Of a stretch of DNA of 64,000 bases, positions 38,454 to 49,534 are shown one piece after another (the first letter of the stretch is position 1; each line of letters begins with the position of its first letter). Origin of the DNA: Hemibagrus wyckioides (taxonomy: Eukaryota; Chordata; Actinopteri; Siluriformes; Bagridae); contig NC_080732.1 in NCBI RefSeq assembly GCF_019097595.1, positions 5,134,854 through 5,198,853 on the forward strand, in the 5' to 3' direction. A program made the translations under genes and the position numbers. The notes beneath the pieces were generated by a model. The model did not search any database, was not told the DNA's origin, and saw nothing but the letters and a program-made list of their open reading frames with translations.

Positions 38454-39551
38454 CGTGCATTTCACACCTAGGCCTTCACTGGTGTCCTTCCTGAATTAAT
38501 CCACCTCTATACCATCATTATGACGCCACCATGGGCGTCGCTAGGCCATTTTCTACTTAGCCCTCCTAAAATTCTGTGATTCTCCATAAACTCTACACAA
38601 ATTGGTGATCGCCTCAGTCCCCTTTAAATTTCATATAAAATCGGCGACAGACTTCGGCTCCTCCCCGTCTTTCAGCGTGTTCTTCAATCCACAGACCGTG
38701 GCGTCACAGAGCGAGGATCAGAGGACAAGTGTGTGTGTGTGATCAGGAAGACTCGTATTTGGCTTGTTCAGTACTCAAATGTTATACAAATCTATGCAAT
38801 ACAGTGGAATGCTGCAATGTGTTTACCATCCTACCCTGTTAGTCAAACCTTTACTTATTTTATTCATTCATTTATTTATTTTTTACTACTATACCCTCAT
38901 TGGGGGCTGAGCCCCACTTAAATGAAAATCTATAATAGCCTCTGGACACCATGGCAATAGATACTAATCAACCGTTAAATAACAAAGTAAAAAAGAAATT
39001 AGGCTACAGTATTTCATACCTCACAAGGAACAGTCAATTTTATTACGGTTACTTTTCTCAAAAAAGACATTCTTGATGCCGTATGCAGCAAACTGCAATC
39101 TCCAGAGGACGCAGCATCCGAAATGAGACGCGGTTCGCTGCCTCTGACTACTCCAATTATCCAATCAAAGGACGGGAAATTGCTGACGTAATCGTACGCC
39201 TGCTAGATGGCCCCAGTGATGCCAACTCGAAATCTGATTGGTTAATGTAACAATTTCATTGCCACTTATTTTAAGCTCCGGGCGCCTGCACTATTGATTC
39301 TGAAGGCCTTAAGGCAGGTTTCTTTCACCCTGGCAACACATGATGTCAGCCACTGGATGAAATTTGATTGGATAAATACTCATCATAAATATACACTACT
39401 GGAAGCAGCACAACCAAGAGAAAATTGGGAATAATTTAATACACATTTGTGGAAAACTATATTAAATATATTAAAATGCAAGTTAGTGATTCAGATCACT
39501 GCTGTTTAGGCCAGCAGAGATGGCCTTGCTGGCCCTGACGGTCCACCACTG
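38454..39551. mobile_element. Non-autonomous hAT element, copy 2 (inverted to copy 1)
   Basis: Reverse complement of 9730-10463, with an extra nested insertion. The 8-base duplication CACAGAAG flanks it (38446-38453, 39552-39559). The left end lacks about the first dozen bases of the terminal repeat (starts CGTGCATTTCAC); the right end is complete (GGTCCACCACTG). Confidence 0.85.
38535..38946. mobile_element. hAT-like element nested in the 38-kb hAT copy
   Basis: Absent from the homologous place in copy 1 and flanked by the 8-base duplication CACCATGG (38527-38534, 38947-38954). It starts GCGTCGCTAGGCC and ends near GGGGCTGAGCCCCACTTAAA. It has no coding capacity. Confidence 0.75.
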
Positions 39552-39559
39552 CACAGAAG

Positions 39560-40230
39560 CAAGCTGTCCGAATGATACAGCTGTAGAGTCTTACAGTAAC
39601 TCAAGGAAATGTTGGGTCTGCTTTCTTCAAGAAATAATCTCTTTCAGTAAACTTGGATGTGTTCATGCTATGAACATATGCATAGAGAAAAATAATAATA
39701 AAAGAAATAATGGCATTAATAAAATAATAAATAAAACAATAATAAAATAATCACATGACATTTTAAGCATTTTGCAATGGATGTTTAAGATGTGTTTTTA
39801 TCTTCCTATAAGGAAGGAGGTAGTATTAGGAAGGGATGTTTTATTATATTAGATTAGCTATAGGATTCTCAAATCTGATTGGTCAGAAAGTGTTGATTGC
39901 TTCTGAGATTTGATCTGTTTGTTTGAAGAATCACAATCAGTGCCCTGGTATTAGAAGGTTGAATGAACTTCCTGTCATGAGTCTTTTGTGACTCTTCACT
40001 AAGCCGCTTAAATGAGCGCTTGAAGACTTAAAAATAAAGTGAAGTACTCTTTTTCTTGCTGTCCCAACTCAATTGTACTAACTCCAGCAGGGTTATTGCT
40101 CGATTGTAGTTTAGTCTTTGCCTTTAACCTATTTGCGCTAAAGACGAGGCTTTAAGAAATGTATCACGCAAGAAAAAGTGCCAGATGTTGTTTATTGTAA
40201 TGTAAATCCAAATATTTGCATGTGACATTT
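39560..40230. other. Upstream flank of lectin C
   Basis: AT-rich sequence without a recognisable gene. GCGCTAAAGACGAGGCTTT near 40135 resembles a stretch of the promoter relic at 27475. Confidence 0.6.
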
Positions 40231-40348
40231 CCAGAGAACATTATTCAAAGTTGTGCATCTTGGTTTTGCATTTTTTTTTTGTTTCCTCCTATGAGTGATT
40301 TTATGCCAGCGCTGTTCAGAACATAGCTCAGACGCATCCCATCAAAAG

Positions 40349-41080
40349 ATGAAGGTTGTTCACACCGTCCTGCTCTTTGCAGCTCTAACAGAAGCAGCTA
40401 CTTGTCTGTTCACTAAAAGGTACACTTTTGTGAACAGTGCTCTGAATTGGAACAGCGCTCTGAAATTATGCAGGAAACATTTTCTGGACCTGGTGAGCAT
40501 CAACTCGCAGACAGATCTAATTAATATTAGCGAGAATCCTAATATTGCTCAAAGGTGGATCGGCCTGAGCAGGAGCCTGCAGGAGACTAACTTTACCCAG
40601 TGGTCTGATGGAAGCAATGTAGAATTTACGAATTGGAAATCTGGTGAGCCGAAGAATTCGAACAATTACCTTTGTGTGACTTTGTACGAATCTACGTTTG
40701 CTGTTGAAAATTGTTCAAAGTCTCTGCCGTTCATCTGCTACAAATGGATTCCTCAGATAATCATGGTGCAGGAGATGATGAACTGGGAAGATGCGCTGAA
40801 TTACTGCAGAACGCACTATAATGACCTGGTAAGCCTGAGCACCAACGATGATCTGATTGCAATCAAGAAAACGAACCTGACTAATCCGTCACCGAGTCTC
40901 TGGACAGGCTTACGCTTCGTGAATGGTCTATGGTTCTGGGTGAACCAGGAACCTCTGGGGAGCCTGGTCTCGATGTCCTCATGCCCCATCAGACCATTCC
41001 ATTGTGGAGCCCTGAAAGCTGATGGTTATATTTCGGAGAGCAGAAACTGCAGTGATAAAATGGCCTTCATTTGCTACTAA
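40349..41080 (+). CDS. Secreted protein with two C-type-lectin-like domains (lectin C)
   Basis: 243 residues from the Met that starts the signal peptide MKVVHTVLLFAALTEAATC; an in-frame upstream Met (40295) would bury it. CTLD1: WNSALKLC, RWIGLS, WSDGSN, FTNWKSGEPKNSNNYLC, then ENC and FIC. This domain keeps an EPK in the place of the EPN sugar-specificity motif, but AVENC replaces the usual WND. CTLD2: WEDALNYC, LWTGL, FWVNQEPLG, FHCGAL, RNC and FIC. No transmembrane segment. It is clearly homologous to A and B but much more diverged, so it is the older split. It has the same UTR architecture: acceptor at 40234, donor GGGTAACT just after the stop, acceptor TTCTCACAG near 41220, AATAAA at 41641. 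Confidence 0.9.
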   Translation: MKVVHTVLLFAALTEAATCLFTKRYTFVNSALNWNSALKLCRKHFLDLVSINSQTDLINISENPNIAQRWIGLSRSLQETNFTQWSDGSNVEFTNWKSGEPKNSNNYLCVTLYESTFAVENCSKSLPFICYKWIPQIIMVQEMMNWEDALNYCRTHYNDLVSLSTNDDLIAIKKTNLTNPSPSLWTGLRFVNGLWFWVNQEPLGSLVSMSSCPIRPFHCGALKADGYISESRNCSDKMAFICY

Positions 41081-41640
41081 CAAAAAGGGTAACTACCAAT
41101 TCTCTTAATGTCAGTAACAAAAGAAATAACATGACTTGTACTGTTTCCATTTATGATGAGAACAATTGAATACCACAACATTTTGATGTTCTTTTAAGTG
41201 TAAATTTTATTTCTCACAGGCGTAGCGCTTTACTGCAACCAAAAACAGGACAAAATGGAAAAAGAAAGGAAAAAGAGTGTGAAGTGTGATGTACATCATT
41301 GGATATTATTAATATATTCTCTGTCCTTTAATATAATCATTCTCTAGAAATAAGCTATAAGCACATTTAATCATTTCTGCTTTAGATTTTTAGTTTAATA
41401 TAGTCTAAACGAATTCACTAGAAATGTTTGCCTTTTATGATGATCCAATCTTTCCTTAACTATTTTCACACTGTAAATCATATTAATTTCATTATATTTC
41501 ATCATGTAATCTTATTTATTAACTTATTATTTGTGATTTATATATGATATGATGACCATTACTTTTTTTTTTACAGGACCTGTAAAAATGAATTACATCA
41601 TTAATTGTAATCATTTTTTTTGTTGTTGTTGAAAAATACA

Positions 41641-41646
41641 AATAAA
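41641..41646 (+). terminator. Poly(A) signal of lectin C
   Basis: AATAAA in ATACAAATAAATGCTATC, downstream of the presumed 3' UTR acceptor at about 41220. Confidence 0.5.
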
Positions 41647-41649
41647 TGC

Positions 41650-42020
41650 TATCACCTAGTAGAAAATTAACTTAAATTTAAGATGATTTAACACTTTATT
41701 TATTATTTATTTCTGAGGCCTAAATGTGTGGGTTTTGGGACATTGTAAAATGCAAAACATAAATGAAATGAAAGACAAATTATTTTAAGGAGGTATTTTT
41801 TAGCTATGCTTGATCTTACCATGTCAGACTTGTGTACAGATGTGACAAATCTAGCATCCAGATGTATACAAATATTTATATTAAAGGTCTTCTCATCTGC
41901 CTCATAAAGGATTGTGTCTATCAATGATGTTACAACCTAAATGGACCTAAAAATATTCCAGATTCATGGTACAAAGTGGGGGAAACACTGGACGGGATGC
42001 CAAGCCGTCAGAGAACACAA

Positions 42021-42051
<31 letters not shown>

Positions 42052-42898
42052 TTTGGAGACGCCAATCAGTCTACAGCACGTGTCTTTGGACTGACGGAGT
42101 AAAGCGGAGTACCCAGAAAAAAATCCCTGAAGTGTAGAGACAGGAATCAAAACCCCCATCCGCAGAGTTGCCAAAACATTTTTTTCCTCTGCGTCTGCAA
42201 TATCAGTCTGAAAATCCTACAGCGTAACCCAGTTATAGCCCAAAGATATCAGCTCCTGTTCATTCCTCATATCTCTAATAAGATGTCACTGATATGACAC
42301 ACAAATTACACACAGTGAAGTTCTCATGTTACTGCTTCTGAGCTGCAAAGCTTTTCCTACTGACACTTTATATATCTGATAAAGCATTTCATTTACACTG
42401 TACTGTGTAGAAGTCGTGTAATAAACCCAAGCTAGCAGAAAATTTTTTTTTAGACAAAAGACAATGCACATACCCGTGTTTAACAAGTTCCATATGTCAG
42501 GCAAGACTCAAGGCTCAAGGACACGAGCAAGCCTTGTAATTGTCTCCAAGGCACTCGGACCAGACCAAACGTTCAGGTTCATATAATGGAGTTTGTATTG
42601 TTAGCTGTGAACGTTGAATGCAGTGTTTTAGCAACTAGATTGAAAGAATGGGATTAGAGTGGGAATAGAGCTTGGGGTTGGGCAAGTCTTCTTAGCTTTA
42701 ATTACAGCCTGGTTTATTTGGATCGCTGTTATCCACTCGTTAGAAATCTTCCCAAGTTTGTTTTAGATGTTTCTTGTTTTTTTCTGGCAAATGAAATAAA
42801 ATGATTAATATTCTGGTTATGTGCTTAATCAGTGTGCTCCTGGCTCAATCAGACATACTCTACAAAAGTGAGCTTGAGGGAATAAGTTTCTCACTTAA
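41650..42898. other. Intergenic DNA before the CA array
   Basis: No gene or mobile element recognised. It contains a short CA run (42030-42050). Confidence 0.7.
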
Positions 42899-42959
42899 AG
42901 ACACACACCTATACAGTCACACACACACACACACACACCTACACAGTCACTCACACACA

Positions 42960-42990
<31 letters not shown>

Positions 42991-44724
42991 CTACACAGTC
43001 ACTCACACACACACACACACACACACACCTACACAGTCACACACACACACACACACACACCTACACAGTCACTCACACACACACACACCTACACAGTCAC
43101 TCACACACACACACACACACACCTACACACACACACACTCACACACACACACACCTACACACACACACACACTCACACACACACACACACACACCTACAC
43201 AGTCACTCACACACACACACATACACCTACACACACACACACACTCACACACACACACACACCTACACAGTCACTCACACACACACACACACCTACCTAC
43301 ACACACACACACACACTCACACACACCTACACAGTCACTCACACACACACACACACACCTACACACACACACACACATTGACACACACACCTACACAGTC
43401 ACTCACACACACACACACCTACACACACACACACACACTCACACACACACACACACCTACACAGTCACTCACACACACACACATACACACACACACCTAC
43501 ACAGTCACTCACACACACACACATACACACACACACCTACACAGTCACCATTAAAGTCACACATTTAAAGTCACACATTTAAAGTCACACATAAACAAAC
43601 AAACACACACACACATTCGAACTCACACATAAACAAACACAAAAACACACCCATTCACAGTCACACATAAACACACACACACACACATTTAAAGTCACAC
43701 ATAAACAAACACAAAAACACACCCATTCACAGTCACACACACACACACACACACACACATTTAAAGTCACACATTAACAAACACAAAAACACAGCCATTC
43801 ACAGTCACACACACACACACACACATTTAAAGTCACACATAAACAAACACAAAAACACAGCCATTCACAGTCACACACACACACACACTCGAACTCACAC
43901 ATTAACAAACACAAAAACACACCCATTCACAGTCACACACACACACACACACACACATTCGAACTCACACATTAACAAACACAAAAACACACCCATTCAC
44001 AGTCACACACACACACACACACACACATTTAAAGTCACACATAAACACACACACACACATTTAAAGTCTCACACACACACACACACACACATTTAAAGTC
44101 ACACATTAACAAACACAAAAACACACCCATTCACAGTCACACACACACACACACACACACATTTAAAGTCACACATAAACAAACACAAAAACACACCCAT
44201 TCACAGTCACACACACACACACACACACACAATCAAACTCACACATTCAAACTCACACATTAACAAACACAAAAACACAGCCATTCACAGTCACACACAC
44301 ACACACACACTCGAACTCACACATTAACAAACACAAAAACACACCCATTCACAGTCACACACACACACATTCCAACTCACACATTAACAAACACAAAAAC
44401 ACACCCATTCACAGTCACACACACACACATTCCAACTCACACATTAACAAACACAAAAACACACCCATTCACAGTCACACACACACACATTCCAACTCAC
44501 ACATTAACAAACACAAAAACACACCCATTCACAGTCACACACACACACATTCCAACTCACACATTAACAAACACAAAAACACACCCATTCACAGTCACAC
44601 ACACACACACACACATTTAAAGTCACACATTAACAAACACAAAAACACACCCATTCACAGTCACACACACACACACACATTTAAAGTCACACATTAACAA
44701 ACACAAAAACACACCCATTCACAG

Positions 44725-44758
<34 letters not shown>

Positions 44759-44818
44759 TCGAACTCACACATCAACAAACACAAAAACATACACACTCAT
44801 TTGCACACACACACACAC
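42899..44818. repeat. 1.9-kb composite CA array
   Basis: Mostly (CA)n. In 42899-43560 it is interrupted by a repeated CCTACACAGTCACTCACACA unit. In 43560-44800 a longer unit built of ACATTAACAAACACAAAAAC and ACACCCATTCACAGTCACAC recurs about every 60 bases, making a minisatellite on top of the dinucleotide repeat. Open frames of His-Thr repeats here are artefacts. Confidence 0.95.
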
Positions 44819-45114
44819 AAAAAGAAAGAGAAAGAAAGAAACAAAGAAAGGGAGGAAGAAAATAATTAACTTGAGAAATAAATAAAAAAAATAAAAAAGA
44901 AAGAAAGAAAGAAAAGTAAAGAAAAGAAAGCAGTAAATAATTAGAATGTAAAAGTAATAGAGAAAATCAACAATCCTTTCATAATTTATGCAATAATTGA
45001 GTAATCAATAATTAAAAAAGAAAGAAAGAAAGAAAATAACTAATTTGTGAAAGAAAGAAAGGAAGAAAGAAAGAAAGGGAGAAAGAAAAATAACTAATTT
45101 GTGAAAGAAAGGAA

Positions 45115-45176
<62 letters not shown>

Positions 45177-45265
45177 ACATAACTAATCTGAGAAAAAGAA
45201 AGGAAGGAAGAAAGGAAGGAAGGAAGGAAGGAAGGAAGGAAGAAAGGAAGAAAATAAATAATTTG

Positions 45266-45312
<47 letters not shown>

Positions 45313-45369
45313 AAATAACTAATTTGTGAAAAAGAAAGTAAGGATGGAAGGAAGAAAATAAATAATTTG

Positions 45370-45408
<39 letters not shown>

Positions 45409-45529
45409 AAATAACTAATTTGTGAAAGAAAAAGAAGGGAAGGAAGGAAGGAAGTAAATAATTTGAGAAAGAAAAAGAGAAAGAAAGAAACAAAGAAAGG
45501 GAGAAAGAAAATAATTAATTTGAGAAATA

Positions 45530-45561
<32 letters not shown>

Positions 45562-45685
45562 AGAAAGAATTTGAGAAAGAAAGAAAATTATTTGAGAAAG
45601 AAGAAAGAAAGAAAAGGAGAAAGAAAGGGAGAAAAAAAGAAAGAAGTAAGGAAAGAAACGGAGAAAGAAAATAACTAATTTGTGA

Positions 45686-45757
<72 letters not shown>

Positions 45758-46817
45758 AAAGTAAAGAAAAGAAAGCAGTAAATAATTAAATTAGAATGTA
45801 AAAGTAATAGAGAAAATCAACAATCCTTTCATAATTTATGCAATAATTCAGTAATCAATAATTAGAAAGAAAGAAAGAAAGAAAATAACTAATTTGTGCA
45901 AGAAAGAAAGGGAGAAAGAAAATTACTAATCTGATAAAAGAAAGAAAGTAACTAATTTGTGAAAGAAAAAGAAGGAAAGGAAGGAAGAAAATAAATAATT
46001 TAAGAAAGAAAGAAACAAAGAAAATAATTAATTTGAGGAAGAAAGAAAGAAAGAAAGAAAGAAAAGGAGAAAGAAAGAAAGGGAGAAAAAAGAAAGAAGG
46101 AAGGAAAGAAAAAGGGAGAAAGAAAATAACTAATTTTTGTGAAAAAAAGAAAGAAAGAAAGAAAGAAAGAAAGGAAGGAAAGAAGGAAGGAAGGAAGGAA
46201 GGAAGGAAGGAAGAAAATGAATAATTTGAGAGAGAAAGAAAGAAAGAAAGAAAGAAGGAAAGAAAGAAAGAAAGAAAAAACTAATCTGAGAAAAGGGAGG
46301 AAGGAAGGAAGGAAGAAAAGAAAGCAGTAAATAATTAAATTAGAATGTAAAAGTAATATAGAAAAATCAACAATCCTTTCATAATTTATGCAATAATTCA
46401 GTAATCAATAATTAAAAAAGAAAGAAAGAAAGAAAAAACTAATCTGAGAAAAGGGAGGAAGGAAGGAAGGAAGGAAGGAAGGAAGGAAGAAAAGAAAGCA
46501 GTAAATAATTAAATTAGAATGTAAAAGTAATATAGAAAAATCAACAATCCTTTCATAATTTATGCAATAATTCAGTAATCAATAATTAAAAAAGAAAGAA
46601 AGAAAATAACTAATTTGTGAAAGAAAGAAAGAAAGAAAGAAAATAACTAATTTGTGAAAGAAAAAGAAGGAAAGGAAGGAAGAAAAATAATTCAAGAAAG
46701 AAAGAGAAAGGGAGAAACAAAGAAAGGGAGAAAGAAAATAATTAATTTGAGAAAGAAAAATTCTAATAACTAATTTGTGAAAGAAAGAAAGAAAGAAAGA
46801 AAGAAAGAACTAATTTG

Positions 46818-46867
<50 letters not shown>

Positions 46868-47193
46868 GAAGAAAATAAATAATTTGAGAAAGAAAAATAA
46901 ATAAAGAAATAAATAAAGAAATGAAGAAAGAGAGGAAAAAAATAATTAACTTGAGAAATAAAGAAAAAAAGAAAGCAATAAATAATTAAATTAGAATGTA
47001 AAATAGAGAAAATCAACAATCCTTTCATAATTTATGCAATAATTCAGTAATCAATAATGAAGAAAGAAAGGAAGGAAATAAATAATTTGAGAAAGAAAGA
47101 AAGAAAATAACTAATTTGTGAAAGAAAAAGAAGGAAGGAAGGAAAGAAGGAAGGAAATAAATAATTTGAGAAAGAAAGAAAGAATTTGAGAAA

Positions 47194-47254
<61 letters not shown>

Positions 47255-47298
47255 AAAAATAACTAATTTGAGAAAGAAAGAAAGAAAGAAAGAAAGAC
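44819..47298. repeat. 2.5-kb GAAA/GGAA array with higher-order structure
   Basis: (GAAA)n and (GGAA)n tracts are separated by short spacers of the type AATAACTAATTTGTG. A roughly 90-base spacer, GCAGTAAATAATTAAATTAG to CAATAATTCAGTAATCAATA, recurs at about 44930, 45775, 46325, 46495 and 46970. Confidence 0.93.
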
Positions 47299-47919
47299 TG
47301 GAACATGAGCTGCTCTTTCACTAAAAGCTTCATGTGAACAGTTGAAGAGTGAGAAATTCCGCTCTGTTCATTCTGAATTATAATAATCTCTCAATGTAGG
47401 AAGAAAAACCATCATTTCTTTCTTAGAGAAAATCGAACAGTTTGCGGGTCAAAGAGTGACTCTGTTGAGCATTGAGAAACGCTGACATCAGCAATTTCTT
47501 CACCGCAAAATGTGATGTTTATAGCTTCAGAGCTGCCCTCAGTATAGAACAGGGCTTTTATTTAAATTCATCTCATTTCCATGCAGCGCAGAGCAGAGTT
47601 CAAGATCATTCTGTGTAGAACACGCATGGAAAATACTGCTTAAGCACTGTTAAGAACATTTTTTACTTCTTTTTTTAGATATGTAGAGGACAACCAAAGG
47701 ACAAGATAAATCTTACATTTAAGCAAGAGTGCAGATCCACTGAACAGCAGTATGGCTGTGATTCAAGCTGAGCGCTGTAGCTAATCACATATTATATGAT
47801 ATTGCTTTTAAACAAATGTTCTCTAAACAAATAAATCGAGGAACTGACATTTCAGACACAACACACCTAAATAATTTGTTTACTTTTATTCTGCAAACTA
47901 AAGATCGATTCTTTATAAT

Positions 47920-48221
47920 CGATCAGAAAAGCATCTCAGCATGCACAAAACATCATCAAACCTTGAGGTGGATAAACAACACAGAGTTTCCACACCTCTC
48001 AGCCAAGAACAGAAATCTGAGGCTATCATGGACACAGACTCACCAAAACAGGAAGTTTAAATAAGAGAAGATTCCATTTTTCCATTGGAATTCCATTCCA
48101 TTTTTATTTTTCCAGTCTTGAACTGTCCAGTTGAGTTAGTTTGTGTCCAGGAAAGCCTGAGATCCTTGCTCTTGGGTGACAGGTGAAGTGTTCCTATTAA
48201 AGTGGACATTGAGTGTATTAT
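47920..48221 (+). mobile_element. Decayed Tc1 fragment with right end
   Basis: AAAAGCATCTCAGCATGCAC, then CTTGAGGTGGAT and CAGCCAAGAACAGAAATCTG, match the middle of the same Tc1 subfamily as the 26.2-kb fragment. GTGTTCCTATTAAAGTGGAC, then ATTGAGTGTAT (48190-48217), is its terminal sequence. It is rearranged and non-coding. Confidence 0.65.
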
Positions 48222-48260
48222 TCACATGGTGTCATTTGCATATTCTTTAGTGGAGATCAA

Positions 48261-48275
48261 TTGTTTGAAAGAAAT

Positions 48276-48355
<80 letters not shown>

Positions 48356-48557
48356 AAAGAGAAAGAATTTTAATGAAAAAAGAAAGCCGTCGATCCATAA
48401 TCTTTACTTTTTAAAAATAAATTCAAGAATTTAATACTCAAGAAAGAAAGAAAGAAAATCCAATTAATTAATAAATACTTTTGAAAATGAATGAAAAAAG
48501 AATGACAATCAATACTTTCATAAATAATTAATAAATAATAATTAAATAAAAACATTA

Positions 48558-48609
<52 letters not shown>

Positions 48610-48724
48610 AAAAAATACAATTTATCAATAAATGTATGAAAAAAGAATGACAATCAATAATTCTTTCAGAATTAATGAATAAATAAATAAATAACCAATA
48701 ATTAAAGAAAAAAAATTAAAGGAT

Positions 48725-48772
<48 letters not shown>

Positions 48773-48831
48773 ATTTCATTCAAAAAAAAGAAAGGCATTA
48801 ATCCATAATATTTAATCTTTAATAATCAATT

Positions 48832-48883
<52 letters not shown>

Positions 48884-48984
48884 AAATTCAATTAATTAAT
48901 AAATACTTTTGAAAATGAATGACAATCAATAATTCTTTCATAAATAATTAATATCTAATAATTAAATAAAAACATTAAAAGAAA

Positions 48985-49040
<56 letters not shown>

Positions 49041-49055
49041 AAAAGAATTTCATGA
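48261..49055. repeat. (GAAA)n arrays just upstream of the cntnap2 exon
   Basis: Five pure GAAA runs of about 50-90 bases are separated by related 60-100 base spacers containing TGACAATCAATAATTC and TTAATTAATAAATACTTTTG. Confidence 0.94.
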
Positions 49056-49348
49056 AAAGACAAACAAAACAAAACAAAAAAACCCAGCAACAACAACAAA
49101 AGCCTAGTGTTGCTTTAACTGTTTTCCGGACAGTACCAACGCAAATGAGAATGGAGGGGGGGGTGGCTGTACTTATAACCCTGCAGCTGTGAGGAGATGA
49201 GAGTCGGTGTAAGTTCAGGAGGCAGCAGAATGCTGACACTTCTCCATCCCGACATGGCTTAAGCTCTCGATGCGCTGCACGTTTTCTTTCCTTTTGTGTA
49301 AGCTGCTTTCTGCATCGGTGAGCAGCAGAAAGAACTCTGTGCGTTTGT

Positions 49349-49385
<37 letters not shown>

Positions 49386-49420
49386 CGTGTGTGTGTGAGA
49401 GAGAGTGAGAGAGAAAGAGA
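49349..49420 (+). repeat. (GT)n-(GA)n tract in presumed 5' UTR
   Basis: GTGTGAGTGTGTGTGTGTGT and following repeats, then GAGAGAGTGAGAGAGAAAGA, end about 18 bases before the start codon of the cntnap2 exon. The polarity change makes a polymorphic transcript leader likely if this part is transcribed. Confidence 0.8.
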
Positions 49421-49437
49421 AAGCACAGGACTGTAGG

Positions 49438-49534
49438 ATGGACAGGAAGATCAGGATGATGCGCTCGGGATGCATCCGCTTCCTCTGGATCTTCAGCATC
49501 AGCATCAGTGCTCACGCTGCTTCTCCATCCACCC
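49438..49534 (+). CDS. cntnap2: Exon 1 of contactin-associated protein-like 2 (Caspr2)
   Basis: An ATG opens 32 codons plus one base, then a consensus donor GTAAGT. The peptide has a positively charged start (MDRKIRMMRSG), a hydrophobic core (FLWIFSISISA), and ends AASPST. Human CNTNAP2 exon 1, as I recall, also contributes 97 coding bases in phase 1 and its product ends the signal region with TAPSTS. Caspr2 is a neurexin-superfamily adhesion protein that clusters potassium channels at axons; only its secretion signal is in this window. The position, divergent from tpk1, agrees with the TPK1-CNTNAP2 order in mammals. Fish can have two cntnap2 genes, so I cannot say which this is. The sequence of the exon alone is too short for proof. 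Confidence 0.72.

Noticed and set aside
42801..43568. 255-codon open frame starting with a hydrophobic Met segment
   Set aside because: Apart from the first 35 codons it is only His-Thr repeats read through the CA array; open because the repeat contains no stop.
42899..44818. CRISPR-like regular repeats and spacers
   Set aside because: Eukaryotic CA minisatellite; the spacers are themselves CA repeats and the units vary in length.
45005..45493. 162-codon minus-strand frame of Phe/Leu/Ser
   Set aside because: Translation of GAAA repeats; the same applies to Lys/Arg/Glu frames on the plus strand and to those at 46810-47333 and 48200-49560.
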